Shown here: positions 1 through 8,336 of the stretch, piece after piece
Layout of the letters: each line of letters begins with the position of its first letter
Numbering within the stretch: the first letter of the stretch is position 1
Assembly (NCBI GenBank): GCA_900078775.1
Contig: LT549889.1
Location: 5,518,001-5,582,000 of the forward strand
Direction of reading: 5' to 3'
Length of the DNA: 64,000 nucleotides
Source of the DNA: Mycolicibacterium aurum
GTDB taxonomy: Bacteria; Actinomycetota; Actinomycetes; Mycobacteriales; Mycobacteriaceae
Notes under the pieces: model-generated
Told to the model about the DNA's origin: nothing
Seen by the model: only the letters and a program-made list of their open reading frames with translations
The model's database searches: none
Made by a program: the position numbers and the translations under genes

Positions 1-1
1 G

Positions 2-298
2 ATCAGCGAGTGGATCGAGCTGGTCACCGCGCGGCGGGCGCCCCTGGCCCGCGGGCAGACCCTGCACCTGCACGCCACCGACGACGGGCTCGGACCGACC
101 GGGGAGTGGACCATCGTGCACGACGAGGACGGCGTCTCCTGGTCGCACGCGCACGGCAAGGGCGACGTCGCGGTCCGCGGCCGGGCCGTCGACCTGCTGC
201 TGGGCATCACCCGCCGCCGCACCGCCGCCGAGGCCGGACTGGAGATCTTCGGCGACACCACGGTCTGGGACGACTGGTTGACCCGAACACCGCTCTAG
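2..298 (+). CDS. C-terminal part of a maleylpyruvate isomerase family (mycothiol-dependent) protein
   Basis: The frame is open from the left edge of the window, so the 5' end is missing; about 98 residues are visible. The readable tail includes an ISEWIELVTARRAPLARG stretch, a TLHLHATD segment, then EWTIVHDEDGVSW, and a final leucine-rich segment (VDLLLGITRRR) before TRTPL-stop. This pattern, with the strand 'LHLHATDD' and the closing 'LLLGITRRR', is typical of the C-terminal domain of DinB/MDMPI-fold proteins such as Rv0332. In Mycobacterium that gene sits directly before the Rv0333-like gene and rmlA, exactly as here. The mycothiol- and metal-binding residues lie in the missing N-terminal half, so catalytic competence cannot be judged. 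The next gene starts 18 bases downstream and may be co-transcribed. Confidence 0.75.
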   Translation: MSEWIELVTARRAPLARGQTLHLHATDDGLGPTGEWTIVHDEDGVSWSHAHGKGDVAVRGRAVDLLLGITRRRTAAEAGLEIFGDTTVWDDWLTRTPL

Positions 299-316
299 AT
301 CTCTAAGGTTGCAGTC

Positions 317-688
317 ATGAGCACCTCCGAAATCGCGACCGTCCTGGCTTGGCATGACGCGCTGAACGCGGCCGACTACGACACGCTGCTCAAACTATCG
401 AGCGACGACGTCGAGATCGCGACACCGGACCGGGCCGCCCAAGGGCACCAGGCGCTGCTGGAATGGGCACAACAGCCGGGCCGGGGCACCGCCGAGACCG
501 GCAGGCTCTACGTGCACGACGGTGTCGTGGTGGCCGAGCAGACCCTCACCGGGGCCGACGGCCAGACCGCCACCGCCGCCTCGGCGTTCCGGGTGGTGCG
601 CGACCACATCACCTCGGTGTTCCTGCACAACAGCCTCGAGGAGGCCCTGGCGGCGACCGGACTCACCGAACGCGACCTCGACGCCTAG
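317..688 (+). CDS. SnoaL/NTF2-like domain protein (Rv0333-like)
   Basis: A 123-residue protein of the NTF2/SnoaL-like cone fold. The N-terminal helix (VLAWHDALNAADYDTLL) is followed by a strand reading DDVEIATPDRAAQGHQALLEW, then central strands with VHDGVVVAEQTL and a C-terminal strand FRVVRDHITSVFLH. It matches the size and position of Rv0333 between the isomerase-like gene and rmlA. Members of the fold bind small hydrophobic ligands or act as isomerases or hydrolases; no diagnostic catalytic residues can be assigned here, so the substrate is unknown. The stop codon directly abuts the rmlA ATG, so translation coupling with rmlA is likely. Its role may simply be that of an operon passenger. 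Confidence 0.85.
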   Translation: MSTSEIATVLAWHDALNAADYDTLLKLSSDDVEIATPDRAAQGHQALLEWAQQPGRGTAETGRLYVHDGVVVAEQTLTGADGQTATAASAFRVVRDHITSVFLHNSLEEALAATGLTERDLDA

Positions 689-1552
689 ATGCGCGGCATC
701 ATCCTGGCCGGGGGATCGGGCACCCGACTGCACCCGATCACCCGGGGGATCAGCAAGCAGTTGCTGCCGGTGTACGACAAACCGCTGATCTACTACCCGC
801 TGTGCACGCTGATGATGGCCGGCGTCCGCGACATCCAGATCATCACCACCGGCCACGACGCGCCCGCCTTCCACCGGCTGCTCGGCGACGGCACCGATTT
901 CGGCATCCACCTGACCTACGCCGTGCAGGACCGGCCCGACGGCCTGGCCCAGGCCTTCGTCATCGGTGCCGACCACATCGGCAACGATTCGGTGGCATTG
1001 GTGCTGGGCGACAACATCTTCTACGGGCCCGGCCTGGGCACCGGCCTGCGCCGGTTCGAGAACGTCGACGGTGGAGCCATTTTCGCCTATTGGGTGGCCA
1101 ACCCGTCGGCCTACGGTGTGGTCGAGTTCGACGCCGACGGGCGCGCGGTGTCCCTGGAGGAGAAACCCGCCACCCCGAAATCGCATTACGCGGTGCCGGG
1201 GCTGTACTTCTACGACAACGACGTCGTGGAAATAGCGCGATCGCTGAAGAAGTCGGCCCGCGGTGAGTACGAGATCACCGAGATCAACCAGACCTACCTT
1301 CGGCAGGGCCGGCTGTCGGTGGAGGTGCTGGCCCGCGGCACCGCATGGCTGGACACCGGCACCTTCGACTCGTTGTTGGACGCAAGCGATTTCGTGCGCA
1401 CCATCGAACAGCGTCAGGGCCTGAAGATCAGTTCCCCCGAGGAGGTGGCCTGGCGGCTCGGCTACATCGACGACGAGCAGCTGGCCGCCCGGGCGCAGAC
1501 CCTGGTCAAATCCGGGTACGGGTCCTATCTGCTGGAACTGCTGCGCCGCTGA
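689..1552 (+). CDS. rmlA: glucose-1-phosphate thymidylyltransferase
   Basis: RmlA makes dTDP-glucose from dTTP and glucose-1-phosphate, the first step of dTDP-L-rhamnose synthesis. In mycobacteria rhamnose links arabinogalactan to peptidoglycan, so the gene is expected to be essential. The 287-residue protein has the usual family length. It begins with the nucleotide-binding loop AGGSGTR (residues 7-13), followed by KQLLPVYDKP (23-32). The magnesium-binding GDN of VLGDNIFYG is near residue 108, followed by VANPSAYGVVEFD and, near residue 200, GEYEITEINQ. The ATG immediately follows the stop of the upstream gene. It is convergent with the molybdenum hydroxylase operon, with only three bases between the two stop codons and no hairpin visible. 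Confidence 0.97.
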   Translation: MRGIILAGGSGTRLHPITRGISKQLLPVYDKPLIYYPLCTLMMAGVRDIQIITTGHDAPAFHRLLGDGTDFGIHLTYAVQDRPDGLAQAFVIGADHIGNDSVALVLGDNIFYGPGLGTGLRRFENVDGGAIFAYWVANPSAYGVVEFDADGRAVSLEEKPATPKSHYAVPGLYFYDNDVVEIARSLKKSARGEYEITEINQTYLRQGRLSVEVLARGTAWLDTGTFDSLLDASDFVRTIEQRQGLKISSPEEVAWRLGYIDDEQLAARAQTLVKSGYGSYLLELLRR

Positions 1553-1555
1553 GCC

Positions 1556-3658
1556 TCACGGCAGCCCGGGCAGCACCTTGTCCAGGGTGGCCGGAAGGTC
1601 CCGGACCCGCACACCGGTGGCGTGGTACACGGCGTTGACCACCGCGGCAGCCGCGCCGACGATGCCGATCTCACCCGCGCCGCGTGACCCCATCGGGTTC
1701 AGATGCTCCTCCACCTCGTCCAGCCACATCGCCTCGATATCGACGACGTCGGCGTGCGCGCTGAAGTGATACGTCGCCAGATCCTGGGTGACGATGTGCC
1801 CGAACCGCGGATCACGCACGCTCTCCTCGTGCAGGGCCATCGACAGGCCCATCGTCATGCCGCCGATCAGCTGGGACCGCAGCGTCCGCGCGTTGATCGC
1901 CCGGCCCACCGAGAACACGCCGAGCATGCGCGGCACCCGGATCTCCCCGGTGTCGCGGTGCACCCGCGCCTCGGCGAACTGCGCGCCGAACGACTGCACC
2001 GTCACCCTGTCGGCGTCCGGATTCTCCGGGGCCTCCGCGGTGGTGCTGACGCCGATACCGGGGGAGTCCCCGTACTCGTCGCGGAACACCTTGGCCGCCG
2101 CGACGATCGCCGCACCCCAGGACGTCATCCCCGAGGACCCGCCGGCCACCGAGGCCGGCGGCAGGTCGGTGTCACCGATCTGCAGATCCACCGCCGACGG
2201 GTCACAACCCAGCGCGTCGGCGGCGATCTGGGTGAGCGTGGTCCAGGTGCCGGTGCCGATATCGGCCGCGCCGATGTGCACCGCGTAGCGGCCCGGACCG
2301 GTGCAGGTGATGCGGGCCGCGTTGCCGGGCATGGCCATCCCGGGATAGGTGGACGAGGCCACCCCGGTCCCGACGTACCACTCACCGTCCAGCCGTGCGC
2401 CGGGCCGCGGATCGCGGTCATACCAACCGAACCGCTCCGCGCCGGTGCGCAGGCACTCCACCAGATGCCGTGCCGACCAGGGCTTCCCGGTCTCCGGATC
2501 CACCTCCGGGTCGTTGCGGATGCGCAGTTCGATCGGGTCGATGTCGCAGCGTACCGCGAGTTCGTCCATCGCCACCTCGGCGGCGAAGGTGCCCGGGCAT
2601 TCGCCCGGCGCGCGCATCCAGAACGGCACCGCCACGTCGAGGGTGGCCAGCCGGTGCGAGGTGCGCCGGTTCGGTGCGGCGTACATCTTGCGTGAGGTCA
2701 CCGCGGTCTGCTCGGCGAATTCCTTGACCGCCGAAGTCTGTTCGATGACGTCGTGGGCGAGCGCGGTGAGCCGGCCGTCCCGGCCAGCGCCGAGGCGGAT
2801 GCGCTGGATCGTCGGGGTGCGGTAGCCGACCAGGGCGAACATCTGCTGACGGGTCAGCGCCAGCTTGACCGGGCGGCCGCCGGCCCGCTTGGCGGCCATC
2901 AGGGCCAGCACATCGTGGGCGTGCGGGGCGCCCTTGGACCCGAACCCGCCGCCGACATGCGGTGCCACCACCCGGAACTGCTCGGGCTCCATCCCGAACA
3001 GCGGGGCCAGCGTCTTGCGCACGACGTGCACACCCTGGGTGGAGTCGAACATGGTCACCCGGTCGGTGCCGTCGACCGTGCTCCACCGCGCGATGCAGGC
3101 GTGCGGTTCCATCGGATTGTTGTGTTCGATGGGCGTCGTGTAGGTCTCGTCGACGGTCGCCTCGGCCTCGGCGAGTGCCGCGTCCACGTCCCCTTCGTCG
3201 GTGTCGCTGTCATAATCCGGGTTGACCGACTCCGGGGTGTACAGGGTGGGGTGATCGGCGGTCAGCTCCGCGTGATGCGGCGACTCGTCGTAACCGACGC
3301 CCACCGATGCGGCTGCCTCCCTGGCGATTTCGGCGCTCTCGGCGACCACGGCGCCGATGATCTGGCCGCGGAAATGCACCTGCGGGTCCTGCAGGATGGC
3401 CAGCTCCCCGTCGGAGTCGTCGGCCAGGGCGGGGGCGTCGAACACGGTGAGAACGTCCAGCACCCCGCGGGTACGGATGGCCACCGTGGCATCCATCCAG
3501 GCGACGCGGCCCCGGGCGATGGTGGACTGGATCGGATGCACATAGGCGGGGTGCTCGACCTGCTGCTCGTAGGCGTACGGCGCGGTGCCGGTCACCTTGG
3601 CCTGCCCGTCGCGGCGGGCCATCGGCGCGCCGATGGCGTGCGGCTCCAGCAGCGTCAT
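1556..3658 (-). CDS. xanthine dehydrogenase family molybdenum-binding subunit (PaoC/YagR-like)
   Basis: Large catalytic subunit (700 residues) of a molybdenum hydroxylase that oxidises aldehydes or N-heterocycles, passing electrons to the 2Fe-2S and FAD subunits encoded just upstream. Visible landmarks are the molybdopterin loop GGGFGSKG (residues 236-243), RAPGECPG (349-356), and GSRGAGEIG near the C-terminus, whose glutamate (about 663) is the family's catalytic base. The ATG at 3658 is chosen because it overlaps the stop of the FAD-subunit gene by four bases (ATGA); a longer upstream reading would run through that gene. Order 2Fe-2S, FAD, Mo and the small size match PaoABC/YagTSR rather than CO dehydrogenase. 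The substrate cannot be read from the sequence, and no XdhC/PaoD-type maturation factor is nearby. Confidence 0.93.
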   Translation of the reverse strand: MTLLEPHAIGAPMARRDGQAKVTGTAPYAYEQQVEHPAYVHPIQSTIARGRVAWMDATVAIRTRGVLDVLTVFDAPALADDSDGELAILQDPQVHFRGQIIGAVVAESAEIAREAAASVGVGYDESPHHAELTADHPTLYTPESVNPDYDSDTDEGDVDAALAEAEATVDETYTTPIEHNNPMEPHACIARWSTVDGTDRVTMFDSTQGVHVVRKTLAPLFGMEPEQFRVVAPHVGGGFGSKGAPHAHDVLALMAAKRAGGRPVKLALTRQQMFALVGYRTPTIQRIRLGAGRDGRLTALAHDVIEQTSAVKEFAEQTAVTSRKMYAAPNRRTSHRLATLDVAVPFWMRAPGECPGTFAAEVAMDELAVRCDIDPIELRIRNDPEVDPETGKPWSARHLVECLRTGAERFGWYDRDPRPGARLDGEWYVGTGVASSTYPGMAMPGNAARITCTGPGRYAVHIGAADIGTGTWTTLTQIAADALGCDPSAVDLQIGDTDLPPASVAGGSSGMTSWGAAIVAAAKVFRDEYGDSPGIGVSTTAEAPENPDADRVTVQSFGAQFAEARVHRDTGEIRVPRMLGVFSVGRAINARTLRSQLIGGMTMGLSMALHEESVRDPRFGHIVTQDLATYHFSAHADVVDIEAMWLDEVEEHLNPMGSRGAGEIGIVGAAAAVVNAVYHATGVRVRDLPATLDKVLPGLP

Positions 3659-4647
3659 CGCATCCCCCGCTCGGTCAGCATCCGCAGTTGCGATATCAGG
3701 GTCCGCCGGGTCAGTTCCACCTTGAACTCGTTGCCGGGCAACGGCTGAGCGTCGGCGAGTTCGGCGTCGGCGGCCGCGGTGAAGGTCTCCGACTCGGCGA
3801 CCGCACCGACGAGCACGTGTTCGGCGCGGCGCGCGCGCCACGGTTTGTGGGCGACACCGCCCAGGGCGATTCGGGCGGTGGCGATCCGGTCACCGGCGAA
3901 GGTCAGCTCGGCGGCCACCGATACCAGCGCGAACGCATAGGAGGCGCGGTCGCGGACCTTGCGGTAGTCCGACACCGCACCGGCCGCCGGCGGCGGGATC
4001 TCGACCCCGGTGATCAGCTCGCTGCGGTTCAGGACGGTGTCGTGGTGCGGGGTGTCGCCGGGCAGTCGGTGCAGATCGGCGGCGGGGATGCGGCGCTCGC
4101 TTTCCCCGTCGTGCACGATGACCTCGGCGTTCAACGCGACCAGCGCGACCGCCATATCGGAGGGATGGGTCGCCACACAACTCTTGGACGCCCCCAGGAT
4201 CGCGTGGTAGCGGGCGTAGCCGTCCAGCGCCGAGCAGCCGCTGCCCGGTACCCGTTTGTTGCACGGGGTGGTGACATCCTGAAAGTACACACATCTGGTG
4301 CGCTGCAACAGGTTTCCGGCGGTGGTGGCGGCGTTGCGCAATTGTCCCGAGGCGCCCGACAGCAGCGCGCGGGCCAGCATCGGATAGTGCGAACGGACCA
4401 GCGGATGCGCGGCCAGGTCGCTGTTGCGGACGTTGGCGCCCACCCGGACCCCGCCGTCCTCGGTCCGGGTGATGTCGGCCAGGTCGAGGCGGCTGACGTC
4501 GATGAGCAGATCGGGTTGGGCCACACCGAGTTTCATATGGTCTACCAGGTTGGTGCCGCCGGCCAGATAGGCCGCGTCGGGGTGACCGGTCATGGTGATG
4601 ACCGCATCGGCGGGGCTGGTGGCCATGTGGTACGCGAAGGCCTTCAC
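3655..4647 (-). CDS. FAD-binding subunit with extra iron-sulfur cysteines (PaoB/YagS-like)
   Basis: 330-residue FAD subunit of the molybdenum hydroxylase; it shuttles electrons from the 2Fe-2S protein to the acceptor. The FAD-binding loop AGGTNLVDHMK lies at residues 29-39 and a second flavin motif, TTAGNLLQRTRC, near 108-119. Four cysteines (119, 129, 138 and 157) sit in the segment containing PCNKRVPGSGCSALDG and HAILGASKSCVATHPSDM. This is the signature of the YagS/PaoB branch, in which an additional 4Fe-4S cluster is bound; ordinary CoxM-type subunits lack it. The GTG at 4647 is chosen because it forms a GTGA overlap with the stop of the 2Fe-2S gene. The acceptor is unknown; the E. coli enzyme can use oxygen or ferredoxin. 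Confidence 0.93.
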   Translation of the reverse strand: MKAFAYHMATSPADAVITMTGHPDAAYLAGGTNLVDHMKLGVAQPDLLIDVSRLDLADITRTEDGGVRVGANVRNSDLAAHPLVRSHYPMLARALLSGASGQLRNAATTAGNLLQRTRCVYFQDVTTPCNKRVPGSGCSALDGYARYHAILGASKSCVATHPSDMAVALVALNAEVIVHDGESERRIPAADLHRLPGDTPHHDTVLNRSELITGVEIPPPAAGAVSDYRKVRDRASYAFALVSVAAELTFAGDRIATARIALGGVAHKPWRARRAEHVLVGAVAESETFTAAADAELADAQPLPGNEFKVELTRRTLISQLRMLTERGMR

Positions 4648-5165
4648 GGCAGCGCCACCCGCCGGATCGCACTGACGATGTTGGGGTACGCCGCGCAGCG
4701 GCACAGGTTACCGCTCATCCGCTCCCGGATCTCATCGTCGTCGAGTACGGGACCGGCCTCCAGATCCTCGGTGACGTAACTGGGGGAGCCGGCCTTGGCC
4801 TCGTCCAACATGCCTACCGCCGAACAGATCTGGCCGGGGGTGCAGTAGCCGCACTGGAACGCGTCCTCCTCGTAGAAGGCCTGGGCCAGCTCGTGTAGCC
4901 GTTCCCCGTCACCGAGCCCGGCGGCCGTGGTGATGTGCGCGCCGTCGGCGGCCACCGCGAACGTCAGACAGCTGGTCATCCGGCGACCCTCGACCAGCAC
5001 GGTGCAGGACCCGCACTGCCCGTGATCGCAGCCCTTCTTCGGCGCGGTCACCCCGAGGTGCTCACGCAGCGCGTCGAGCAGGGTGACGCGGTTGTCGACG
5101 GTCAACGAACATCGTCGGCCGTCGACATCCAGGGTCAGGTCAGAGGTGTGCTGGGGCTGGCTCAC
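4644..5165 (-). CDS. 2Fe-2S subunit of molybdenum hydroxylase (PaoA/YagT-like, no Tat signal)
   Basis: A 173-residue electron-transfer subunit with two 2Fe-2S domains. The plant-type N-terminal cluster is C46-x4-C51-x2-C54 plus C66. The C-terminal helical cluster is C105-x2-C108 together with the C155-R-C157 pair in LCRCAAYPNIV. Family order and spacing are complete, so the protein should be functional. Unlike E. coli PaoA, it starts almost directly at the ferredoxin fold and shows no twin-arginine signal peptide, so the complex is probably cytoplasmic. The GTG start is taken because it is the first start before the domain. It is first of the three-gene operon; the leader back to the YibE/F gene is only 37 bases, so that gene could be co-transcribed upstream. 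Confidence 0.93.
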   Translation of the reverse strand: MSQPQHTSDLTLDVDGRRCSLTVDNRVTLLDALREHLGVTAPKKGCDHGQCGSCTVLVEGRRMTSCLTFAVAADGAHITTAAGLGDGERLHELAQAFYEEDAFQCGYCTPGQICSAVGMLDEAKAGSPSYVTEDLEAGPVLDDDEIRERMSGNLCRCAAYPNIVSAIRRVALP

Positions 5166-5202
5166 CCAGCGCGGGTACCCGAGGCCCTCCGCGGTGAAAC
5201 GG

Positions 5203-6435
5203 TCAGTGTGCGGGGGCTCGGGGAGTGGACAGCACCGCGGCGATGGCCGTCGTCAGCGGGACCGACAGGGCCAGCGCGATCCCGCCGACCGCGGACCGGG
5301 CGATCTCGATCGCCACGCTCTCGCTGACCAGCACATCGCCCAGGGCCCGGTTGGCCACACTGAACAACAGCAACAGCGGCAGCGCGCTGCCCGCGTAGGC
5401 CAGCACCAGGGTGTAGACGGTACTGGCGATGTGATCGCGGCCCACCCGCATGGCGCCGAAGAACACCGCCCGCCGCGAGTCGCTGTGCTCGGCGAGTTCG
5501 AACGCGGTGGACGCCTGCGTCACGGTGACATCGTTGAGCACACCGAGTGAGCCGATGATGAAACCGGCCAGCAGCAGCCCGGTGATCGACACCCCGCCCA
5601 GATAGGTCGCGACCGCATTGTTCTCCTCCTCGGACAGCCCGGTCAGCTGGGTCAGCTCGATCGCACCCCAGGACAGGACGGTGGCCAGGATCAGTGAGGT
5701 GAGGGTGCCCAGCAGGGCGGCGCTGGTGCGCAGGCTGACCCCGTGCGCCAGGTAGAGCACCGCGAACAGGATGAGGGAGGAGGCCACCAGTGCCACCGGG
5801 ATCGCGGCGGCGCCGTCACGCAGCGCGGGCAGCATGAACACCACCAGCACACCGAAGGCCACCACGATGCCGATCAGCGCGCGCAGCCCGCGCCAGCCGG
5901 CGATGGCGACCACCACCACCGCGAAGGCGGCGGCCAGCGCGGCCAGTGGCCAGGCCCGCTCGTAGTCGTAGAACGAATAGGCCGTCGTCCCGGTGGGATC
6001 GACCGCCCGGGTGACCCGGATGTCGTCGCCGACCAGCAGTTGCGGTTGGCCGGGGCCGCCGCTGAACTCCAGCACGGTGTAGGCGCCGGCGTTCGGGCCG
6101 GAGTCGATGCGGATCAGCGATTGCGTGCAGTGCGCGTCCGGGCCGGCCGTCGACGCCGGTGGGGAGGTCAGCACGACACCCACCGCGTCACCGCCGCACC
6201 GGCCCGCGCTGCTGGACAGCACATGGCCGGCCTCGGTGCTGACCCCGCCGCCCGCGGAGTTCTGGAACGGCAGCGGGATGTCCACCTTCTGCTGGCTGGG
6301 CCACAGCCAGGCCGCCCCGGCCAGCGTCAGCACGCCCAGGGCGATCAGCAGGCCGACCACGACGCGGGCGGCCAGCGGCCCCAGTGGGGTCGGCCCCGAG
6401 CCGAGCGAGTGCGAATGTGAGTGCGCCACCGGCAC
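5203..6435 (-). CDS. YibE/F family multi-pass membrane protein
   Basis: 410-residue membrane protein. A short His-rich N-terminus (HSHSHSL) precedes a first membrane segment (VVVGLLIALGVLTLAGAAWLW, about 25-45). An extracytoplasmic domain of roughly 110 residues follows, then about seven hydrophobic segments (for example LAALAAAFAVVVVAIAGW, LIGIVVAFGVLVVFMLPAL, GLLLAGFIIGSLGVLNDVTV). The GVLNDVTVTQ and SEEENNAVATYLGG segments are characteristic of the YibE/F family, whose function is not established. The end, AIAAVLSTPRAPAH, is cytoplasmic. The GTG start at 6435 is the first that gives the complete N-terminal segment. The His-rich tip could bind metal, but this is only inference. Same strand as the molybdenum hydroxylase genes and possibly in one transcript with them. 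Confidence 0.85.
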   Translation of the reverse strand: MPVAHSHSHSLGSGPTPLGPLAARVVVGLLIALGVLTLAGAAWLWPSQQKVDIPLPFQNSAGGGVSTEAGHVLSSSAGRCGGDAVGVVLTSPPASTAGPDAHCTQSLIRIDSGPNAGAYTVLEFSGGPGQPQLLVGDDIRVTRAVDPTGTTAYSFYDYERAWPLAALAAAFAVVVVAIAGWRGLRALIGIVVAFGVLVVFMLPALRDGAAAIPVALVASSLILFAVLYLAHGVSLRTSAALLGTLTSLILATVLSWGAIELTQLTGLSEEENNAVATYLGGVSITGLLLAGFIIGSLGVLNDVTVTQASTAFELAEHSDSRRAVFFGAMRVGRDHIASTVYTLVLAYAGSALPLLLLFSVANRALGDVLVSESVAIEIARSAVGGIALALSVPLTTAIAAVLSTPRAPAH

Positions 6436-6450
6436 AGCCTAGAGGGCGCG

Positions 6451-7722
6451 CTACTGCCGGTAGCTCACCAGGAAGTTGCCGAGCCGCTCGATGGCCGCGG
6501 CCAGATCGCGCGCCCACGGCAGCGTCACGATGCGCAGGTGATCCGGTGTGGGCCAATTGAATCCGGTGCCCTGGGTGATCAGGATCTTCTCCTGCAGCAG
6601 CAGGTCGAGCACCAGTTGCTCGTCGTCGTGGATGTCGTACACCTCGGGATCCAGCCGCGGGAACGCGTACAGCGCACCTTCGGGCTTCACGCAGGAGACA
6701 CCGGGGATCTCGTTGAGTTTGGTCCAGGCGACGTCACGTTGCTCCAGCAGCCGCCCACCCGGCAGCACCAGGTCGTCGATGCTCTGATGGCCACCGAGTG
6801 CGACCTGAATCGCATGCTGGGCGGGCACATTCGGGCACAACCGCATGTTGGAGAGCAGGCTGATGCCCTCGATGAAGCTGGTGGCGTGCTCCTTGGGGCC
6901 GGTGATGACCAGCCAGCCGGCGCGGTAGCCGGCCACCCGGTAGGCCTTGGACAGCCCGTTGAACGTCAGGCACAGCAGGTCCGGCGCCAGGGTGGCCAGG
7001 CTGATGTGCTTGGCGTCGTCGTAGAGGATCTTGTCGTAGATCTCGTCGGCCAGCAGCAGCAGCTGATGCTTGCGGGCCAGCTCCACCATCTGCTCGAGCA
7101 CCTCGCGGCTGTACACCGCGCCGGTCGGGTTGTTCGGGTTGATCACCACCAGCGCCTTGGTGCGCTCGGTGATCTTGGATTCCAGGTCGGCGATGTCGGG
7201 GTTCCAGCCCTGCGTCTCGTCGCACAGATAGTGCACCGGGGTGCCGCCGGCCAGCGCCGTCGACGCCGTCCACAGCGGGTAGTCCGGCGCCGGGATGAGC
7301 ACCTGGTCGCCGTTGTCCAGCAGCGCCTGCAGGGTCATGGTGATCAGCTCGGAGACGCCGTTGCCCAGATAGACGTCGTCGACGTCGAACTTCGGGAAGC
7401 CCTCGACGAGCTCGTAGCGGGTGAACACGGCGCGCCGTGCCGGGAGGATGCCCTTGGAATCGGAGTATCCCTGCGCGTACGGCAACGCCTGGATGATGTC
7501 GCGCATGATGACGTCGGGGGCCTCGAAACCGAACGGCGCGGGGTTGCCGATGTTCAGCTTCAGGATGCGGTGGCCCTCGGCCTCCAGCCGGGAGGCGTGC
7601 TCGTGTACCGGGCCGCGGATCTCGTAGAGGACGTCCTGCAGCTTGGTCGACTGCGCGAAGGTCCTGGACTTCGGCGGGCCGCCGGGATGCCAGGTCTTGT
7701 CGGGCAGCTGATGGGTACTCAC
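6451..7722 (-). CDS. aspC: PLP-dependent class I aminotransferase (AspC/AlaA-like)
   Basis: Fold-type I aminotransferase of 423 residues, corresponding to Rv0337c, which is annotated AspC but resembles the alanine aminotransferase AlaA. It transfers amino groups between glutamate and a 2-oxo acid. Visible residues are NPNNPTG (195-201), the cofactor aspartate D226 in LLLLADEIYDKILYDD, and the Schiff-base lysine K259 in NGLSKAYRVAGYRAGW, with the arginine that contacts the cofactor phosphate following. The GTG at 7722 is preferred over a start nine codons upstream because TGGAG lies at the right distance before it and the family begins at this point (STHQLP). The next gene downstream, the YibE/F protein, starts 15 bases later. 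The exact amino donor is not deducible. Confidence 0.93.
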   Translation of the reverse strand: MSTHQLPDKTWHPGGPPKSRTFAQSTKLQDVLYEIRGPVHEHASRLEAEGHRILKLNIGNPAPFGFEAPDVIMRDIIQALPYAQGYSDSKGILPARRAVFTRYELVEGFPKFDVDDVYLGNGVSELITMTLQALLDNGDQVLIPAPDYPLWTASTALAGGTPVHYLCDETQGWNPDIADLESKITERTKALVVINPNNPTGAVYSREVLEQMVELARKHQLLLLADEIYDKILYDDAKHISLATLAPDLLCLTFNGLSKAYRVAGYRAGWLVITGPKEHATSFIEGISLLSNMRLCPNVPAQHAIQVALGGHQSIDDLVLPGGRLLEQRDVAWTKLNEIPGVSCVKPEGALYAFPRLDPEVYDIHDDEQLVLDLLLQEKILITQGTGFNWPTPDHLRIVTLPWARDLAAAIERLGNFLVSYRQ

Positions 7723-7851
7723 GCGCTCCAGTGTCCCACGATGTGGCAAACCGATTTATCGCGGCGAGAACACGATTCTGACGAGAGTGCAGAAAAACCG
7801 GCTGCGCATGCGCGTCTTCGGCGTGACCCGGTGCTACCTTCCTCAATCACT

Positions 7852-8271
7852 ATGACGCTTATTACACGTGCGGTGAGTGCGGGATTCGGGATGGTGGCGG
7901 CGGCCGGGCTGGCGCTGTCGGTGGGGGCGGGGGCGGCTCACGCCGATCCGCCGTTGCTCAACGGCAATTTCGCGGGCGGCGACGCCCAGAACATCTGGAC
8001 CATCGCCTCCGCCTGCGCCCCGGCCGGGTGCACCGGCACGGTGTCCAGCAACCAGGGCTGGAGCAGCCCGATGACGCTGCACAACGGGGAGTGGTACTTC
8101 TTCGTCACCAAGCCGGACGGATTCGTCTGCAGCGACGGCAGTTTCGCACCCGCGGTCATCCACATCTCGATCGATCCGGCGACGCTCGGCGGTGTGCTGT
8201 CGGCCGATTCGAACGGTGTCTGCCCCGGCGGCATCACCAGCGCCACCCCGTTCCAGCTCAAGCAGGTCTAG
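7852..8271 (+). CDS. small secreted protein of unknown function
   Basis: 139 residues with a clear Sec signal peptide: charged start MTLITR, hydrophobic core VSAGFGMVAAAGLALSVGAG, and an AHA cleavage site before DPP (about residue 31). The mature part, about 108 residues, has two cysteine pairs (ACAPAGC, and one cysteine in each of FVCSDG and GVCPGG) suitable for disulfides, plus WSSPMTLHNGEWYFFV and DPATLGGVLS. It resembles small exported mycobacterial proteins of unknown function with a beta-rich core; no enzymatic motif is seen. A TACCTT element at 7835-7840 could be the -10 box, giving a very short leader without Shine-Dalgarno sequence. The gene is isolated, divergent from aspC and convergent with the iron-sulfur oxidoreductase gene. 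Confidence 0.88.
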   Translation: MTLITRAVSAGFGMVAAAGLALSVGAGAAHADPPLLNGNFAGGDAQNIWTIASACAPAGCTGTVSSNQGWSSPMTLHNGEWYFFVTKPDGFVCSDGSFAPAVIHISIDPATLGGVLSADSNGVCPGGITSATPFQLKQV

Positions 8272-8272
8272 C

Positions 8273-8324
8273 CAAAAAATTTGCGCACATTCCGTAACGG
8301 TGAGCGTTACGGAATGTGCGCAAA
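8273..8324. terminator. bidirectional hairpin terminator, perfect 20-bp inverted repeat
   Basis: Two perfect 20-base arms (8280-8299 and 8305-8324) flank a five-base loop GTGAG. They lie just between the stop of the secreted-protein gene and the stop of the convergent iron-sulfur oxidoreductase gene. An A-tract at 8275-8279 becomes a T-tract on the minus-strand transcript, so it is a strong intrinsic terminator for the leftward gene. It also caps the rightward one. The arms contain TTGCGCACATTCCGTAACG. Confidence 0.85.
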
Positions 8325-8336
8325 CAGTGGTGCTTG

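Noticed and set aside
6421..8271. 616-codon plus-strand open frame fused to the small secreted protein
   Set aside because: Its first 477 codons are antisense to the aminotransferase gene; the signal peptide at 7852 marks the true start.
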